Of a DNA stretch of 64,000 bases, positions 18,024 to 26,954 are shown piece after piece. The notes beneath the pieces were generated by a model. That model worked only from the letters and a program-made list of their open reading frames with translations. It ran no database searches and was not told the origin of the DNA. Each line of letters opens with the position of its first letter. Position 1 is the stretch's first letter. Made by a program: the position numbers and the translations under genes. The stretch comes from Gemmatimonadota bacterium (GTDB lineage: Bacteria; Gemmatimonadota; Gemmatimonadetes; Longimicrobiales; Gaopeijiaceae): positions 310,001 through 374,000 of the forward strand of contig JAUIEJ010000005.1 in NCBI GenBank assembly GCA_030428885.1. The letters run 5' to 3'.

Positions 18024-19092
18024 GTGCTCCCCGCTCGAGCTCCAGGAGCCTGCGTTTGCGCCAGAGGCCGCCTCCGTACCCCGTGAGGCGGCCGTCGGCG
18101 CCCACCACCCGGTGGCAGGGGATCACCACCGCCAACCGGTTGTCGCCGTTGGCCCGGGCCACGGCCCGCACCGCCGTGGGACGTCCCATGCGTCGGGCCT
18201 GCTCCCCGTAGCTTCGGGTGACGCCGTAGGGGATCGAGCGCAACTCGGCCCAGACGGCTTCCTGAAACGGGGTTCCACAGGTGAGGAGGGGGACTTCGAA
18301 TCGCCGGAGTCCCCCGTGGAAGTAGGCGTCCAACTCCTCGGCCAGGGCCCGGGTGGCCGGCGTTTCGCCCGGTACCGGGACCGCGTCGAGGCGCCGGGTG
18401 ACCCGCTGGAGCTGGGTCTCCAGCATGGGGCGATCGGCGAACTCCAGAAGGCAGACCGCATCGTCGGTGGCGCCGATCACCATGGGGCCCAGGGGAGTCG
18501 AGGTCCGGGTGAGGTGGAGGGTGGTGGTGCCCCGCACCCGTCCGGGGGACGATCCCGTGAGTCGGCGCAGCGCTTCGGAGAACCCGCTCAACGATTCGAA
18601 GCCGGCGTCGTAGGCGGTACGGGTGATGTCGTCTCCCAGGGAGAGCCGACCCAGGGCGCGCCCCAGGCGCTGCGCCCGTTGCCACGCGTGGAAGGTCATG
18701 CCGTGATTCGCCCGGAACCACCGGCGGACCCGGGCCGGCTCCAGGCCCGCGTCTCGAAGATCGGCGTCCCGGAGCCGGAGGTCGGGATCGGCCTCCACCC
18801 GCTCCATGAGGGGGCGGAGCCACGGAGGCGGGGCCCCGACGGGCTCCATGGGCCGACACCGCTTGCACGCACGGAAGCCGGCGAAGACGGCGTCCCGAGT
18901 GGACGGGAAGAACCGGACCCGGGCGCGGGTGGGTTTCCGGGCGCTGCAGGTGGGTCGGCAGAAGATGCCCGTGCTGGTGACCCCGGTGACGAACACCCCT
19001 TCGTAGGCGGCGTCCCGGGAGAGGAAGGCCTGCCACATCTCGTCGTCGGAGGGCAGGGAGGGGGGGCGGGTGGAGGCGGCGGAATCGGTCAT
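17980..19092 (-). CDS. ada: Ada: bifunctional DNA repair methyltransferase and regulator
   Basis: A 370-residue protein with the full Ada layout. An N-terminal zinc domain uses C45, C49, C76 and C79 (GIFCRPTCS, CKRC) and repairs methylphosphotriesters by methyl transfer to one of these cysteines. An AraC-type helix-turn-helix follows (about 95-185). The C-terminal O6-methylguanine methyltransferase domain has the active-site motif VIPCHRVVG. Methylated Ada activates the adaptive response. The frame extends 52 codons upstream, but the ATG at 19092 begins the conserved part. It has a short Ser-rich C-terminal tail and overlaps the small plus-strand gene convergently. Confidence 0.93.
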   Translation of the reverse strand: MTDSAASTRPPSLPSDDEMWQAFLSRDAAYEGVFVTGVTSTGIFCRPTCSARKPTRARVRFFPSTRDAVFAGFRACKRCRPMEPVGAPPPWLRPLMERVEADPDLRLRDADLRDAGLEPARVRRWFRANHGMTFHAWQRAQRLGRALGRLSLGDDITRTAYDAGFESLSGFSEALRRLTGSSPGRVRGTTTLHLTRTSTPLGPMVIGATDDAVCLLEFADRPMLETQLQRVTRRLDAVPVPGETPATRALAEELDAYFHGGLRRFEVPLLTCGTPFQEAVWAELRSIPYGVTRSYGEQARRMGRPTAVRAVARANGDNRLAVVIPCHRVVGADGRLTGYGGGLWRKRRLLELERGALSGDSSRSSGASGG

Positions 19093-19250
19093 GCTCCGAA
19101 TGTGGACGGGAGTTCGGTGGGGGTCCACCGAAAAACCGACGGCGAACCCCGGCGTGTCGTCCCGGGGGCACGACCGGACGGGTGAGCGGTATACCGGGAC
19201 TCGGTTTCCGCACGATCCCACCTCGCCGTCGCCGCCCACCGCTCCCATTC

Positions 19251-21230
19251 ATGCGCTTTCATCGACCCTCGCAGTGGACCCACCGCCTGATCCGGGTGGT
19301 GGAGACGGCGCGCACCAGCGGTGATCCGGCGGCGCTCCGACTCGTCGTGGCCGGATTGCGCCCTTCTCGGGGCCACGACGCTTCGGGGGCGGTGGAGGCG
19401 CTGTGCGACGCGTTGGAATCGCCCGGCGGTGCGGAGGCGCGGGAGGAGCTGGCCCGTGCGCTGCGTGTGCAGGTGGCCCAGGCCCGGGTCTTTCCGGCCC
19501 TGGTGCGGTCGGGGATTCCCGGAGGCGAGAGCTTCGGGGCCGAATTGGCCGCGAGGATCGGACGGCGGCTCCTTCCCCCCGTTCCCGATCCCCGGGACCT
19601 GCGGGATCGGATCCGGGCCGTGTTCGACGACCCCCGGGACTACGTCTGGGTGACCCAGGTCCGGGAAGACGCGTGGCGCCGCCTCTTCTCGGTGCTGGGC
19701 TTCACCGCCGAGTCCGTGCCCGGCGTCGGCGAGGAACTGGCCCTGGCGATCCGGGTGGTGGCGCACCACGTCTCGAGTCTCGGCGTCAGCGCCGAGATGA
19801 CCGACCGGCTGCCCCACCTCGCCGGGGCCGATTCACCGTTCCTGGCCCTGGGCCGCCAGGTGCTGCGGTATCTGGAGAGCTTCGACAACGACGTCGAGGG
19901 CGACGAGGAGCCCCTCCTCGACGCGGCCCTGGCCACGGTGGACCGATGTCGGGAGGAGGTGGAGCGGCTGCGGGCCGAGAAGCACCTCCACGGCACCAGC
20001 CTGCACCTCACCAGCTTCACTTTCCGCCTCCTCGCCCTGCTGGACCGACTCGACCTGCTGCTCCATCTCACCGAGCCGGTGGATCGGGACTTCCAGGGCA
20101 GCCTCGTTCGCCTGTTCCGGTCCCTGCTCCGGGCCGAGCAGACCCGGGAACACCTGCGGCCCCATCTCAAGGCCTCGGCCGACCTCCTGGCGCATCAGGT
20201 GGTGGAACAGGTGGCCCGCAAGGGGAGCAAGTACATCACCACGGGGCGGGCCGACTACGGGCGGTTTCTCCTGTCGAGCATGGGGGGCGGGCTCCTGGTG
20301 GGCGTCTTCGCCCTGGTGAAGCTCGTGGTGGATCGCTGGCCCCTCTCCCTGGGGATGGAGGCCTTCCTCTTCGGGCTGAACTACGCCCTCTGCTTCGTGC
20401 TCATCTACCTCACGGGCTCCACGCTGGCCACGAAGCAGCCGGCCATGACGGCCAACACCCTGGCTCGCTCCCTGGGAGAGGGCGGGCACGAGATGAGGGG
20501 CCTGGAGGAACTCGTGGTCCGGGTGTGGCGAAGCCAGTTCGTATCGTTCCTCGGCAACCTGGTGGTGGCGTTTCCGGTGGCCCTCGTTCTGGCGTGGGGA
20601 ATCGGGTCCGGACTCGATTCCCCGGTGGCCGATCCCGACAAGGCGCGTTCGCTCCTCGCCTCCCTCCACCCGTGGCGGAGCGGCACGGTCTTCTTCGCCG
20701 GCGTGGCGGGAGTCCTGCTGTTCGTGGCGGGACTCCTGTCAGGGTGGGTCGACAATCTGCTGCTTCATCGGGACGTCCGAGCCCGGGTCGCCCACCATCC
20801 GTGGGTGGGTCGCACCCTGGGGGCGCGGGGGGCCCGTCGCTTCGCGGACGCGCTGGACCGCTCCCTGGGGGTGATCGTGGGGAACGTCTTTCTCGGATTC
20901 GGGCTGGGGGCCACGGGGACCGTGGGTGAGATTCTCGGTCTGCCCCTGGACATCCGACACATCGCGTTCGCGTCGGCCCACTTCGGGGCCGCCGTACAGG
21001 CGCTGGACTTCGCCGTGGCCCCGGCCGTGCTGGCCACCACGGCTCTGGGCGTGGCCCTCATCGGGCTCGTGAACTTCCTGGTGAGCTTCGGACTGAGCCT
21101 GGCCGTGGCGCTGGAGTCCCGCCGGGTGACGTTCGGCGAAACGAGGACGCTGGTGCGGCTCCTCCTGGCCCGGGTCTGGAGCCGGCCCCTGGACTGGTTC
21201 GTGCCGCCTCGAGCCGGCGCGGGAGGGTAG
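19251..21230 (+). CDS. Gcr-type membrane protein ('site-specific recombinase' family)
   Basis: A 659-residue member of the family historically named Gcr or SpecificRecomb. The N-terminal half is soluble and helical, with GTSLHLTSFTFRLLALLDRL and DLLAHQVVEQVARKGSKYIT. The C-terminal half has about seven membrane helices, starting FLLSSMGGGLLVGVFALVKL, with LTGSTLATKQPAMTANTLA as a conserved block. No integrase or resolvase catalytic residues are visible, so true recombinase activity is doubtful. ATG 19251 was chosen because the conserved part begins there. Its function is unknown. Confidence 0.75.
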   Translation: MRFHRPSQWTHRLIRVVETARTSGDPAALRLVVAGLRPSRGHDASGAVEALCDALESPGGAEAREELARALRVQVAQARVFPALVRSGIPGGESFGAELAARIGRRLLPPVPDPRDLRDRIRAVFDDPRDYVWVTQVREDAWRRLFSVLGFTAESVPGVGEELALAIRVVAHHVSSLGVSAEMTDRLPHLAGADSPFLALGRQVLRYLESFDNDVEGDEEPLLDAALATVDRCREEVERLRAEKHLHGTSLHLTSFTFRLLALLDRLDLLLHLTEPVDRDFQGSLVRLFRSLLRAEQTREHLRPHLKASADLLAHQVVEQVARKGSKYITTGRADYGRFLLSSMGGGLLVGVFALVKLVVDRWPLSLGMEAFLFGLNYALCFVLIYLTGSTLATKQPAMTANTLARSLGEGGHEMRGLEELVVRVWRSQFVSFLGNLVVAFPVALVLAWGIGSGLDSPVADPDKARSLLASLHPWRSGTVFFAGVAGVLLFVAGLLSGWVDNLLLHRDVRARVAHHPWVGRTLGARGARRFADALDRSLGVIVGNVFLGFGLGATGTVGEILGLPLDIRHIAFASAHFGAAVQALDFAVAPAVLATTALGVALIGLVNFLVSFGLSLAVALESRRVTFGETRTLVRLLLARVWSRPLDWFVPPRAGAGG

Positions 21231-21322
21231 CCGCCGTCAAGGTGGAACGCCGGGCGGTCGAGACTCATCTTGGAGGTACGTACGGGCGCCTTCACGCGAC
21301 GCTCTTCCCGATGGGTGGCATC

Positions 21323-23821
21323 ATGGCCGCAGACGACCGCACAGGCACGGACTCCTCGCTGAGGGAATCCTCGGCGAAGGGCATCCTCGACGGGGTGCTC
21401 GGGGTGCTGCCGGGCGTCGTCTATCGGTGCCGGAACGACGCCGACTGGACCATGCTCGGGATCACCGACAACGTCCGCGACCTCACCGGATACGACCCGG
21501 ACGAGTTGATCGGCAACGCCGAGTTCTCGTACGGGGACCTGATCCATGCGGAAGACCGGACGAAGGTCTGGACGGCGGTGCAGGCCGGGGTCGCGGACGG
21601 ACGAGCCTTCCGGGTCGTGTACCGCATCGTGGACCGGCGGGGTCGGGAGCGTTGGGTCCTGGAACAGGGACGGGCCCTGGAGAACGGACAACTGGCCGGG
21701 TACATCCAGGACCTTTCGGGACCCCTGGGCGACCGCCTGCTCCGCCAGCAGGACGAACTGGACCGGGCTCGGCGCCAGGCCCGGCACCTGGAACTCCTCC
21801 AGGAGGTGACGTCCATCGTGAACGAGGCGGCCACCCTGGAGGACGCCCTGGGTGCGTCCCTTCCGGCGATCTGCCGCGGCCTCGGGTTCGTGGTCGCCCA
21901 CGTGCTGCTTCCCAGCGGGGGCGACGGAGGGCTCGAACCCAGCGATCTGTGGTGTCTGAGTCACGACACCCCGGCCCTGCGTCGGTCCCTGGAACTCGCC
22001 CGGGCCCGCTTCGACGCGACGACGCGGGGCCTTCCTCGGCGCGTCCAGGAGAGCGGGAAGGCCGAGTGGGTGTGGGACATCCGGTCCGATCCGGACTTCG
22101 GGGGTCTGGCCGGATGCGACGAGTGCGCCCTCGTGTCCGGCGTGGGCGTGCCGATCCGGTCCGGGGAGCGCCGTCTCGCCGTGCTGGAGTTCTACACCGA
22201 TCGCCCCATGGAGCCCGACGGCGAGCTGGAAGTCCTCCTGGACCAGGTGGGCACGCAGCTCGGTCGAGCGTGGGAGCGGGAGCAGGCCCTTCGGGACCGC
22301 CAGGCGGGCGAGGAGCGGTTTCGTCAGCTCGCCGAGCACATCGACGACGTGTTCTGGATCGGGACCCCGGACGATCACGCCCGGGAGTACGTGAGCCCCG
22401 CGTACCGCCACGTCTGGGGCCGGGATCCCGGGATGCTCCCGGAGGCGCCTCGGAGCTGGCTCGACGCCGTGCATCCCGATGATCGGGAGCGGGTGGAGGA
22501 CGTGGTCCGTCGGCGGGCGGACCGGGGGTACGAGATCCAGTACCGGATCGTCCGCCCCGACGGAGGCCTGCGGTGGATCTGGGATCGCGCCTTTCCCGTG
22601 GACGGCGTCGACGGCGAGGTGACCCGGGTCGTCGGGGTGGCGGAAGACGTGACGGAGCGCACGAAGCTGGAGGCCCAGCTCCGTGCCGCCCATCGCATGG
22701 AAGCGGTGGGACGGTTGGCCGGGGGCATCGCCCACGATTTCAACAACCTTCTCACCGTGATCCGGGCCCAGTCCGACTTCCTCCTCATGGATCTGCCGGA
22801 GGAGAGCCCCCTGGTGGAAGAGGTGGAGGTGGTGCGGAGCGCCGCCGACCGGGCCGCCGAGCTCACCCGCCAGCTCCTGGCGTTCAGCCGGGAGCAGGTG
22901 CTTCGGCCCCGGGTCGTGGATCTCACCGAGGTCGTGCGCAACATGGGGCAGTTGCTGGCCCGGGTCCTGGGGGAGGACGTGCGGATCGAGACGGCCTTCG
23001 AGCCCGGCCTGGCCTCGGTTCGTGTGGACCCGACCCAGTTGGAGCAGGTCATCATGAACCTGGCGGTCAACGCCCGGGACGCCATGCCCGAGGGCGGGGT
23101 GCTTTCGTTGCGGGCCCACCGGGAGGTGCTGACGGCCGAGGTGGCGGCGGGGCGCACCGAGCTGGTGGTGGGGGCCGAGTACGTGCGCTTCGACGTCGCC
23201 GATACCGGCCACGGCATGGACGAGGCGGTTCGGGCCCGGATCTTCGAACCGTTCTTCACCACCAAGCGCTCCAGGGGCGGAACGGGGCTCGGCCTCGCCA
23301 TGGCCTACGGGATCGTGAAGCAGAGCGGCGGGACGATCCACGTGAAATCGGCTCCGGGACGGGGGACGACCTTCGTCCTCCGCTTCCCCCCGGTGGAGAC
23401 CGAGCCCGAATCCGAGGCGACCGACGCCCCGCTCCCCGGGCGGGCCCCCGGGGAGGTGGCCGGCACGATCCTGGTCGTGGAAGACGATCCCGCGGTCCGG
23501 CGGGTGGCCCGTCGGGCGCTGGTTCGGGAGGGGCTGGAGGTGAGGGTGGCCGCCGACGCGGAAAACGGTCTCGAGATCCTCCAGAGCGGGCCCGAGGACG
23601 TCGCGTTCCTCCTCACCGATCTGGTGCTTCCGGGCATCAGCGGTCGGGAGTTGCTGGACGAGGTCCGGGCACGGTATCCCCACGTGCGGTGCATCGCCAT
23701 GTCGGGCTACGCGGAGGGATCCCCCGGAAGCCGGGTGGATCTTCCTGCGGACGTGGTGTTCCTCCAGAAGCCGTTCACCCCCGAGGGCCTGCTTCGGGCC
23801 CTCGACGCCGTGGCCGACTGA
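21323..23821 (+). CDS. Hybrid histidine kinase: PAS-GAF-PAS-HisKA-HATPase-REC
   Basis: A soluble sensor kinase of about 832 residues. A PAS domain (about 20-125) is followed by a coiled-coil, a GAF domain with a Cys pair (GCDECALVSG), and a second PAS domain (HIDDVFWIGTP through GVAEDVTERTK). A HisKA domain with H471 (GGIAHDFNNLL) comes next, then the HATPase boxes MNLAVNARDAMP, VADTGHGMD and GTGLGLAMAYGIVKQSGG. The C-terminal receiver domain has ILVVEDDP, LLTDLVLPG and LQKPF. No membrane helix is present. Such hybrids usually need an HPt partner. In-frame starts at 21242 (GTG) and 21311 (ATG) are alternatives; GGTGG precedes 21323. Confidence 0.9.
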   Translation: MAADDRTGTDSSLRESSAKGILDGVLGVLPGVVYRCRNDADWTMLGITDNVRDLTGYDPDELIGNAEFSYGDLIHAEDRTKVWTAVQAGVADGRAFRVVYRIVDRRGRERWVLEQGRALENGQLAGYIQDLSGPLGDRLLRQQDELDRARRQARHLELLQEVTSIVNEAATLEDALGASLPAICRGLGFVVAHVLLPSGGDGGLEPSDLWCLSHDTPALRRSLELARARFDATTRGLPRRVQESGKAEWVWDIRSDPDFGGLAGCDECALVSGVGVPIRSGERRLAVLEFYTDRPMEPDGELEVLLDQVGTQLGRAWEREQALRDRQAGEERFRQLAEHIDDVFWIGTPDDHAREYVSPAYRHVWGRDPGMLPEAPRSWLDAVHPDDRERVEDVVRRRADRGYEIQYRIVRPDGGLRWIWDRAFPVDGVDGEVTRVVGVAEDVTERTKLEAQLRAAHRMEAVGRLAGGIAHDFNNLLTVIRAQSDFLLMDLPEESPLVEEVEVVRSAADRAAELTRQLLAFSREQVLRPRVVDLTEVVRNMGQLLARVLGEDVRIETAFEPGLASVRVDPTQLEQVIMNLAVNARDAMPEGGVLSLRAHREVLTAEVAAGRTELVVGAEYVRFDVADTGHGMDEAVRARIFEPFFTTKRSRGGTGLGLAMAYGIVKQSGGTIHVKSAPGRGTTFVLRFPPVETEPESEATDAPLPGRAPGEVAGTILVVEDDPAVRRVARRALVREGLEVRVAADAENGLEILQSGPEDVAFLLTDLVLPGISGRELLDEVRARYPHVRCIAMSGYAEGSPGSRVDLPADVVFLQKPFTPEGLLRALDAVAD

Positions 23822-23835
23822 CCTCGGGCCCACCC

Positions 23836-24129
23836 ATGTCGAGAGCATTCGTCAACGAAGATGCGGGGCAGTCCCCGGAGCCCGACTACCGGCTGCCGGA
23901 TCCCGAATCCGAGTATTACGACGAGGCGGCCGCCTGGGCGTTGATCCAGGGCGCCGACGCCGGCGATTCCCCCAGCGCCGAGCGAGCCACGGGGTACCGG
24001 TGGGGCGAGCCGCGGCTCGTGCCCCACGTCGAGGCCATTCTGGCCGACGCCGAGGCCGAGGATCGCATGCGGGTCGCTCAGTTGGCCCGACGGTTCCTCC
24101 GGGAGGCCCGGCGGAGGGAGGGCTCGTGA
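23836..24129 (+). CDS. Small acidic hypothetical protein between two kinases
   Basis: A 97-residue protein that I do not recognise. The N-terminus is acidic (DYRLPDPESEYYDEAAAWAL) and the C-terminus is helical and basic (DRMRVAQLARRFLREARRRE). It starts 15 bp after the upstream kinase and its TGA overlaps the GTG of the downstream kinase, so it belongs to one operon with both hybrid kinases. It might link or regulate them, but this is only positional. Base composition is like its neighbours. Confidence 0.6.
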   Translation: MSRAFVNEDAGQSPEPDYRLPDPESEYYDEAAAWALIQGADAGDSPSAERATGYRWGEPRLVPHVEAILADAEAEDRMRVAQLARRFLREARRREGS

Positions 24130-26354
24130 TTCCCGGAATCTCCGCCGAGCCCGGCGAACTCCTGGCCACGATTCTCGAAGGGGCCCAGGACGCGTGGTTC
24201 GTCTACGAGGCGGTGTCGGACGCCGCCGGAGGCACGGCGGACTTCCGTATCGTCTGGGTCAACGAGCAGGGACTCCGGCTGGTGGAGCAGGATCGGTCGC
24301 GGGTCGAGGGTCTGCTGCTGAGCGCGGTCTTTCCCCGGGACGAGGAGGGCGGGGTCTTTCAGCGGTGCCTGAAGGTGTTCGAGACCGGCGTGCCCCTGGA
24401 GGAGACGTTCTTGCTCCGGGGCCGGGTCGTGGAGCGGTGGGTGCGCCATCGAGTCGTGGCGGTACCCGGCGGAATCGCCGTCACCTCCCGGGACGTGGAG
24501 GACGATCGGCGCCGGCAGGCCGTGTACCGGACGATCCTCGACGCGCTCCCGGGGGCGGTGGTGGCGGCCTTCGATCGCCGGGGCCGGTGGACGCTGTCGG
24601 GGGGGGAGCTGGCCGAGGAACTGGGGGTCGCCTCGGTGGCGGGCCGGGCGCCCGAGGAGGTGTTTCCTCCCGCGGCCGCCTCCCGGATCCGCCGATTGGT
24701 GGCCCGGGCGCTGGCCGGGGAGTCCGTCTCCCTCACCGCCCGGACGAACGACGGCCGGTGGTTGGACAACCGCCTCGTGCCCCTGGTGGACCCGGGCCAC
24801 ACCGCCCCCGTGGGGGCCGTGGCGTTCGGGGTCGATGTCACCGCCCGGGTCGAAGCCGAAGACGAGTTGCGCATGTGGACCCGGGCCGTGGCCGCGGCCG
24901 AGCAGGCCGTCCTGGTCCTGGATGCCGAGACGTCGGGAGGGCGGGTGCGCATGGCGTCTCCCGCCTTCCAGGCCGTCACGGGCTACCGGCCCCAGGAGCT
25001 CGTGGGTCAGCCGTGGGGATTCCTCGAGGGACCGGCCACCGAGACGCGGGTGGCCGGGCGGATCCGGGCTGCGATTCGGGCGGGTCAGGGTGCCCGGGCC
25101 GAGATGCGCCTGCACCGGGCCGACGGCTCGGCGTTCCGGGCCGAGGTCTCGGTGGCTCCCATGGACGGAGAGGGGGGGAAGGTGGCGGTGGTCCTTCGGG
25201 ACGTCACCGCCGAGCACACCCTCCGGGAGGAGTCGGAGCGGAGTCGACGCCTCACGGCCCTGGGCCGGATGGCGGGAGGGATGGCCCACGATGTCCGCAA
25301 CCTCCTTACCGGAATCTCCATGCTGGCCGAGTTGTGGGTCGACCAGGCCGACGTCCCGGACGACCTCCGGGCCGATCTGGTGCAGATCCGCGAACTGGTG
25401 CGTCGCGGGGGAAGTCTGACGGGCCAGCTCCTGGAGTTCGCCTCCAACGAGATGGTCCTTCCCGAACCGGTGGACCTTCGCGCCGAGGTGGGACGGGTCG
25501 AGGCGCTTCTACGCCGGACCCTCCGCGACGACATCTCCCTGGCGGTGCGCCTGCCCCCCGAGCCGGTGTGGATCCTCTCCGGAGCGGGCCAGGTGGACCA
25601 GGTGCTGGTGAACCTCTGCGTCAATGCCCAGGACGCCCAGCCCCAGGGCGGGTCCATCACCCTGGCTCTGGTGGTGGAGCCGGAGCGGGGTGAGGTGGAA
25701 CTGCGCATTCGGGACACCGGCTGTGGGATTCCCGCGTCGGCTCGGGACCGCATCTTCGAGCCGTTCTTCACCACCCGGGCCGAGGAGGGCGGGACGGGGT
25801 TGGGACTGGCGTCGGTCTACGGAATCGTCCAGCAGTGGGGCGGTCGCATCGACGTGGACTCCGAGCCGGGCCTCGGGACGACCTTCACGGTGACGTTGCC
25901 CGTCATCGAGTCCCCCGAAGAAGACGAACCCGAAGAGGCCCCGGCTGCGCCGGCCAGGACGCTGCGCGTCCTGCTGGCCGAAGACGACCCGTCGGTGCGC
26001 CGCGCCCTCCAGCGGATCTTCCACGCCCAGGGGTGGTCGGTGGCCGAGGCGTCGGGTGGGCGAGCCGCGGCGGCCCTCTGGGACGAGGGGAACGGGGCCT
26101 TCGACGTGGTGGTGAGCGACGTCCTCATGCCCGACGGCAACGGGGTGGAGCTGGTCCACCATCTGCGGGATGGGGGGGCGTCGGTACCCGTGGTGCTGGT
26201 TTCGGGGTACGCTCCCCGCACCGTGCCCGGCATGGACCGGATCCTGGATCCCGGCAGCGCCGATGCCCGGGTGCGTTTCGTCGCCAAGCCCTTCGCCCTC
26301 CCGGAACTGATCCAGCAGGTGCGGGACGCCGTGGGACCCGATCAGCTCGGTTGA
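24126..26354 (+). CDS. Hybrid histidine kinase: PAS-PAS-PAS-HisKA-HATPase-REC
   Basis: A soluble 742-residue kinase. Three PAS-like regions (about 5-125, 130-245 and 255-370, the last with GYRPQELVGQPWGFLEG) precede the HisKA motif at H388 (GGMAHDVRNLLTGIS). The N-box is NLCVNAQDAQ, followed by IRDTGCGIP and GTGLGLASVYGIVQQWGG. The C-terminal receiver has VLLAEDDP, VVVSDVLMPDGNG and the VAKPF lysine. It starts at a GTG overlapping the previous stop by four bases. Like the preceding hybrid kinase it ends in a receiver without an HPt domain. Its 3' end overlaps the convergent asparaginase gene by 13 bp. Confidence 0.9.
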   Translation: MIPGISAEPGELLATILEGAQDAWFVYEAVSDAAGGTADFRIVWVNEQGLRLVEQDRSRVEGLLLSAVFPRDEEGGVFQRCLKVFETGVPLEETFLLRGRVVERWVRHRVVAVPGGIAVTSRDVEDDRRRQAVYRTILDALPGAVVAAFDRRGRWTLSGGELAEELGVASVAGRAPEEVFPPAAASRIRRLVARALAGESVSLTARTNDGRWLDNRLVPLVDPGHTAPVGAVAFGVDVTARVEAEDELRMWTRAVAAAEQAVLVLDAETSGGRVRMASPAFQAVTGYRPQELVGQPWGFLEGPATETRVAGRIRAAIRAGQGARAEMRLHRADGSAFRAEVSVAPMDGEGGKVAVVLRDVTAEHTLREESERSRRLTALGRMAGGMAHDVRNLLTGISMLAELWVDQADVPDDLRADLVQIRELVRRGGSLTGQLLEFASNEMVLPEPVDLRAEVGRVEALLRRTLRDDISLAVRLPPEPVWILSGAGQVDQVLVNLCVNAQDAQPQGGSITLALVVEPERGEVELRIRDTGCGIPASARDRIFEPFFTTRAEEGGTGLGLASVYGIVQQWGGRIDVDSEPGLGTTFTVTLPVIESPEEDEPEEAPAAPARTLRVLLAEDDPSVRRALQRIFHAQGWSVAEASGGRAAAALWDEGNGAFDVVVSDVLMPDGNGVELVHHLRDGGASVPVVLVSGYAPRTVPGMDRILDPGSADARVRFVAKPFALPELIQQVRDAVGPDQLG

Positions 26355-26854
26355 TCCAGGGCCTCGAACACCCCGGTGGCCCGATTCTTCCTCACCGCGG
26401 TTCCCGGAAATACCCGGCCGTTCATGGCCACCCACGCCCCCGGCGGGAGGATCTGCGCCGCCGTGAGGGCGCTCCCCAGATTGAACAACCCGTCGGAGCT
26501 TCCGAAGGCGATGGGGATCATGGCCCCCGTGAGCACCATGGTCTTGTGGGGAACCTCCCGGGCCAGGAGCACCGCCGTTTCGGCCATGGTGTCGGTGCCG
26601 TGGGTGATGACGATGCGATCCTCGGGCACGTCCCGGCAGTTGCGGGCGATGAGGTCCCGATCCGCCGCGGTCATCTCCAGGGAGTCGATCATCATGAGGG
26701 TGCGGATCTCCACGTCCAGCCGGCACCGCCCCATGCGGAGCATCTCGTGGAGGTGGGTGTCCTTGAAGTACAACGACCCGTGGATCTCGTCGTACTCCTT
26801 GTCGAAGGTCCCTCCGGTGACGAAGAGGCGGACGGTGGGCGGGGCGTCGGTCAC
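26342..26854 (-). CDS. Single-domain asparaginase-like protein
   Basis: A 170-residue protein matching only the N-terminal catalytic domain of type I/II L-asparaginase, normally about 330 residues. Both active-site motifs are present: the nucleophile region VTGGTFDK and the HGTDTMAETAVLL segment, plus LTGAMIP. The C-terminal domain is absent without any sign of frameshift, as in other short asparaginase-domain proteins. The GTG at 26854 was chosen because homology starts a few residues later; no ribosome-binding site is obvious. The activity on asparagine is not assured. Confidence 0.75.
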   Translation of the reverse strand: MTDAPPTVRLFVTGGTFDKEYDEIHGSLYFKDTHLHEMLRMGRCRLDVEIRTLMMIDSLEMTAADRDLIARNCRDVPEDRIVITHGTDTMAETAVLLAREVPHKTMVLTGAMIPIAFGSSDGLFNLGSALTAAQILPPGAWVAMNGRVFPGTAVRKNRATGVFEALDQPS

Positions 26855-26954
26855 GGCGGCAGGGGCGAGAAGGGAAGGGGATGGGGCCCGGGGGGCCGCG
26901 CGGATCGGATCCTGGCCGTAATGTAGCAGGTCCCCTCTCTCCGATCTCCCGTCC

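Noticed and set aside
19251-21230. Gene read as a DNA site-specific recombinase, hinting at a mobile element
   Set aside because: The family name is historical; the protein is a multi-helix membrane protein with no integrase or resolvase catalytic residues, and no repeats, tRNA or att-like sites flank it.
26342-26854. Asparaginase as a broken gene
   Set aside because: No frame continuing the C-terminal domain is found beside it, and short homologues are known, so I keep it as an intact single-domain protein.
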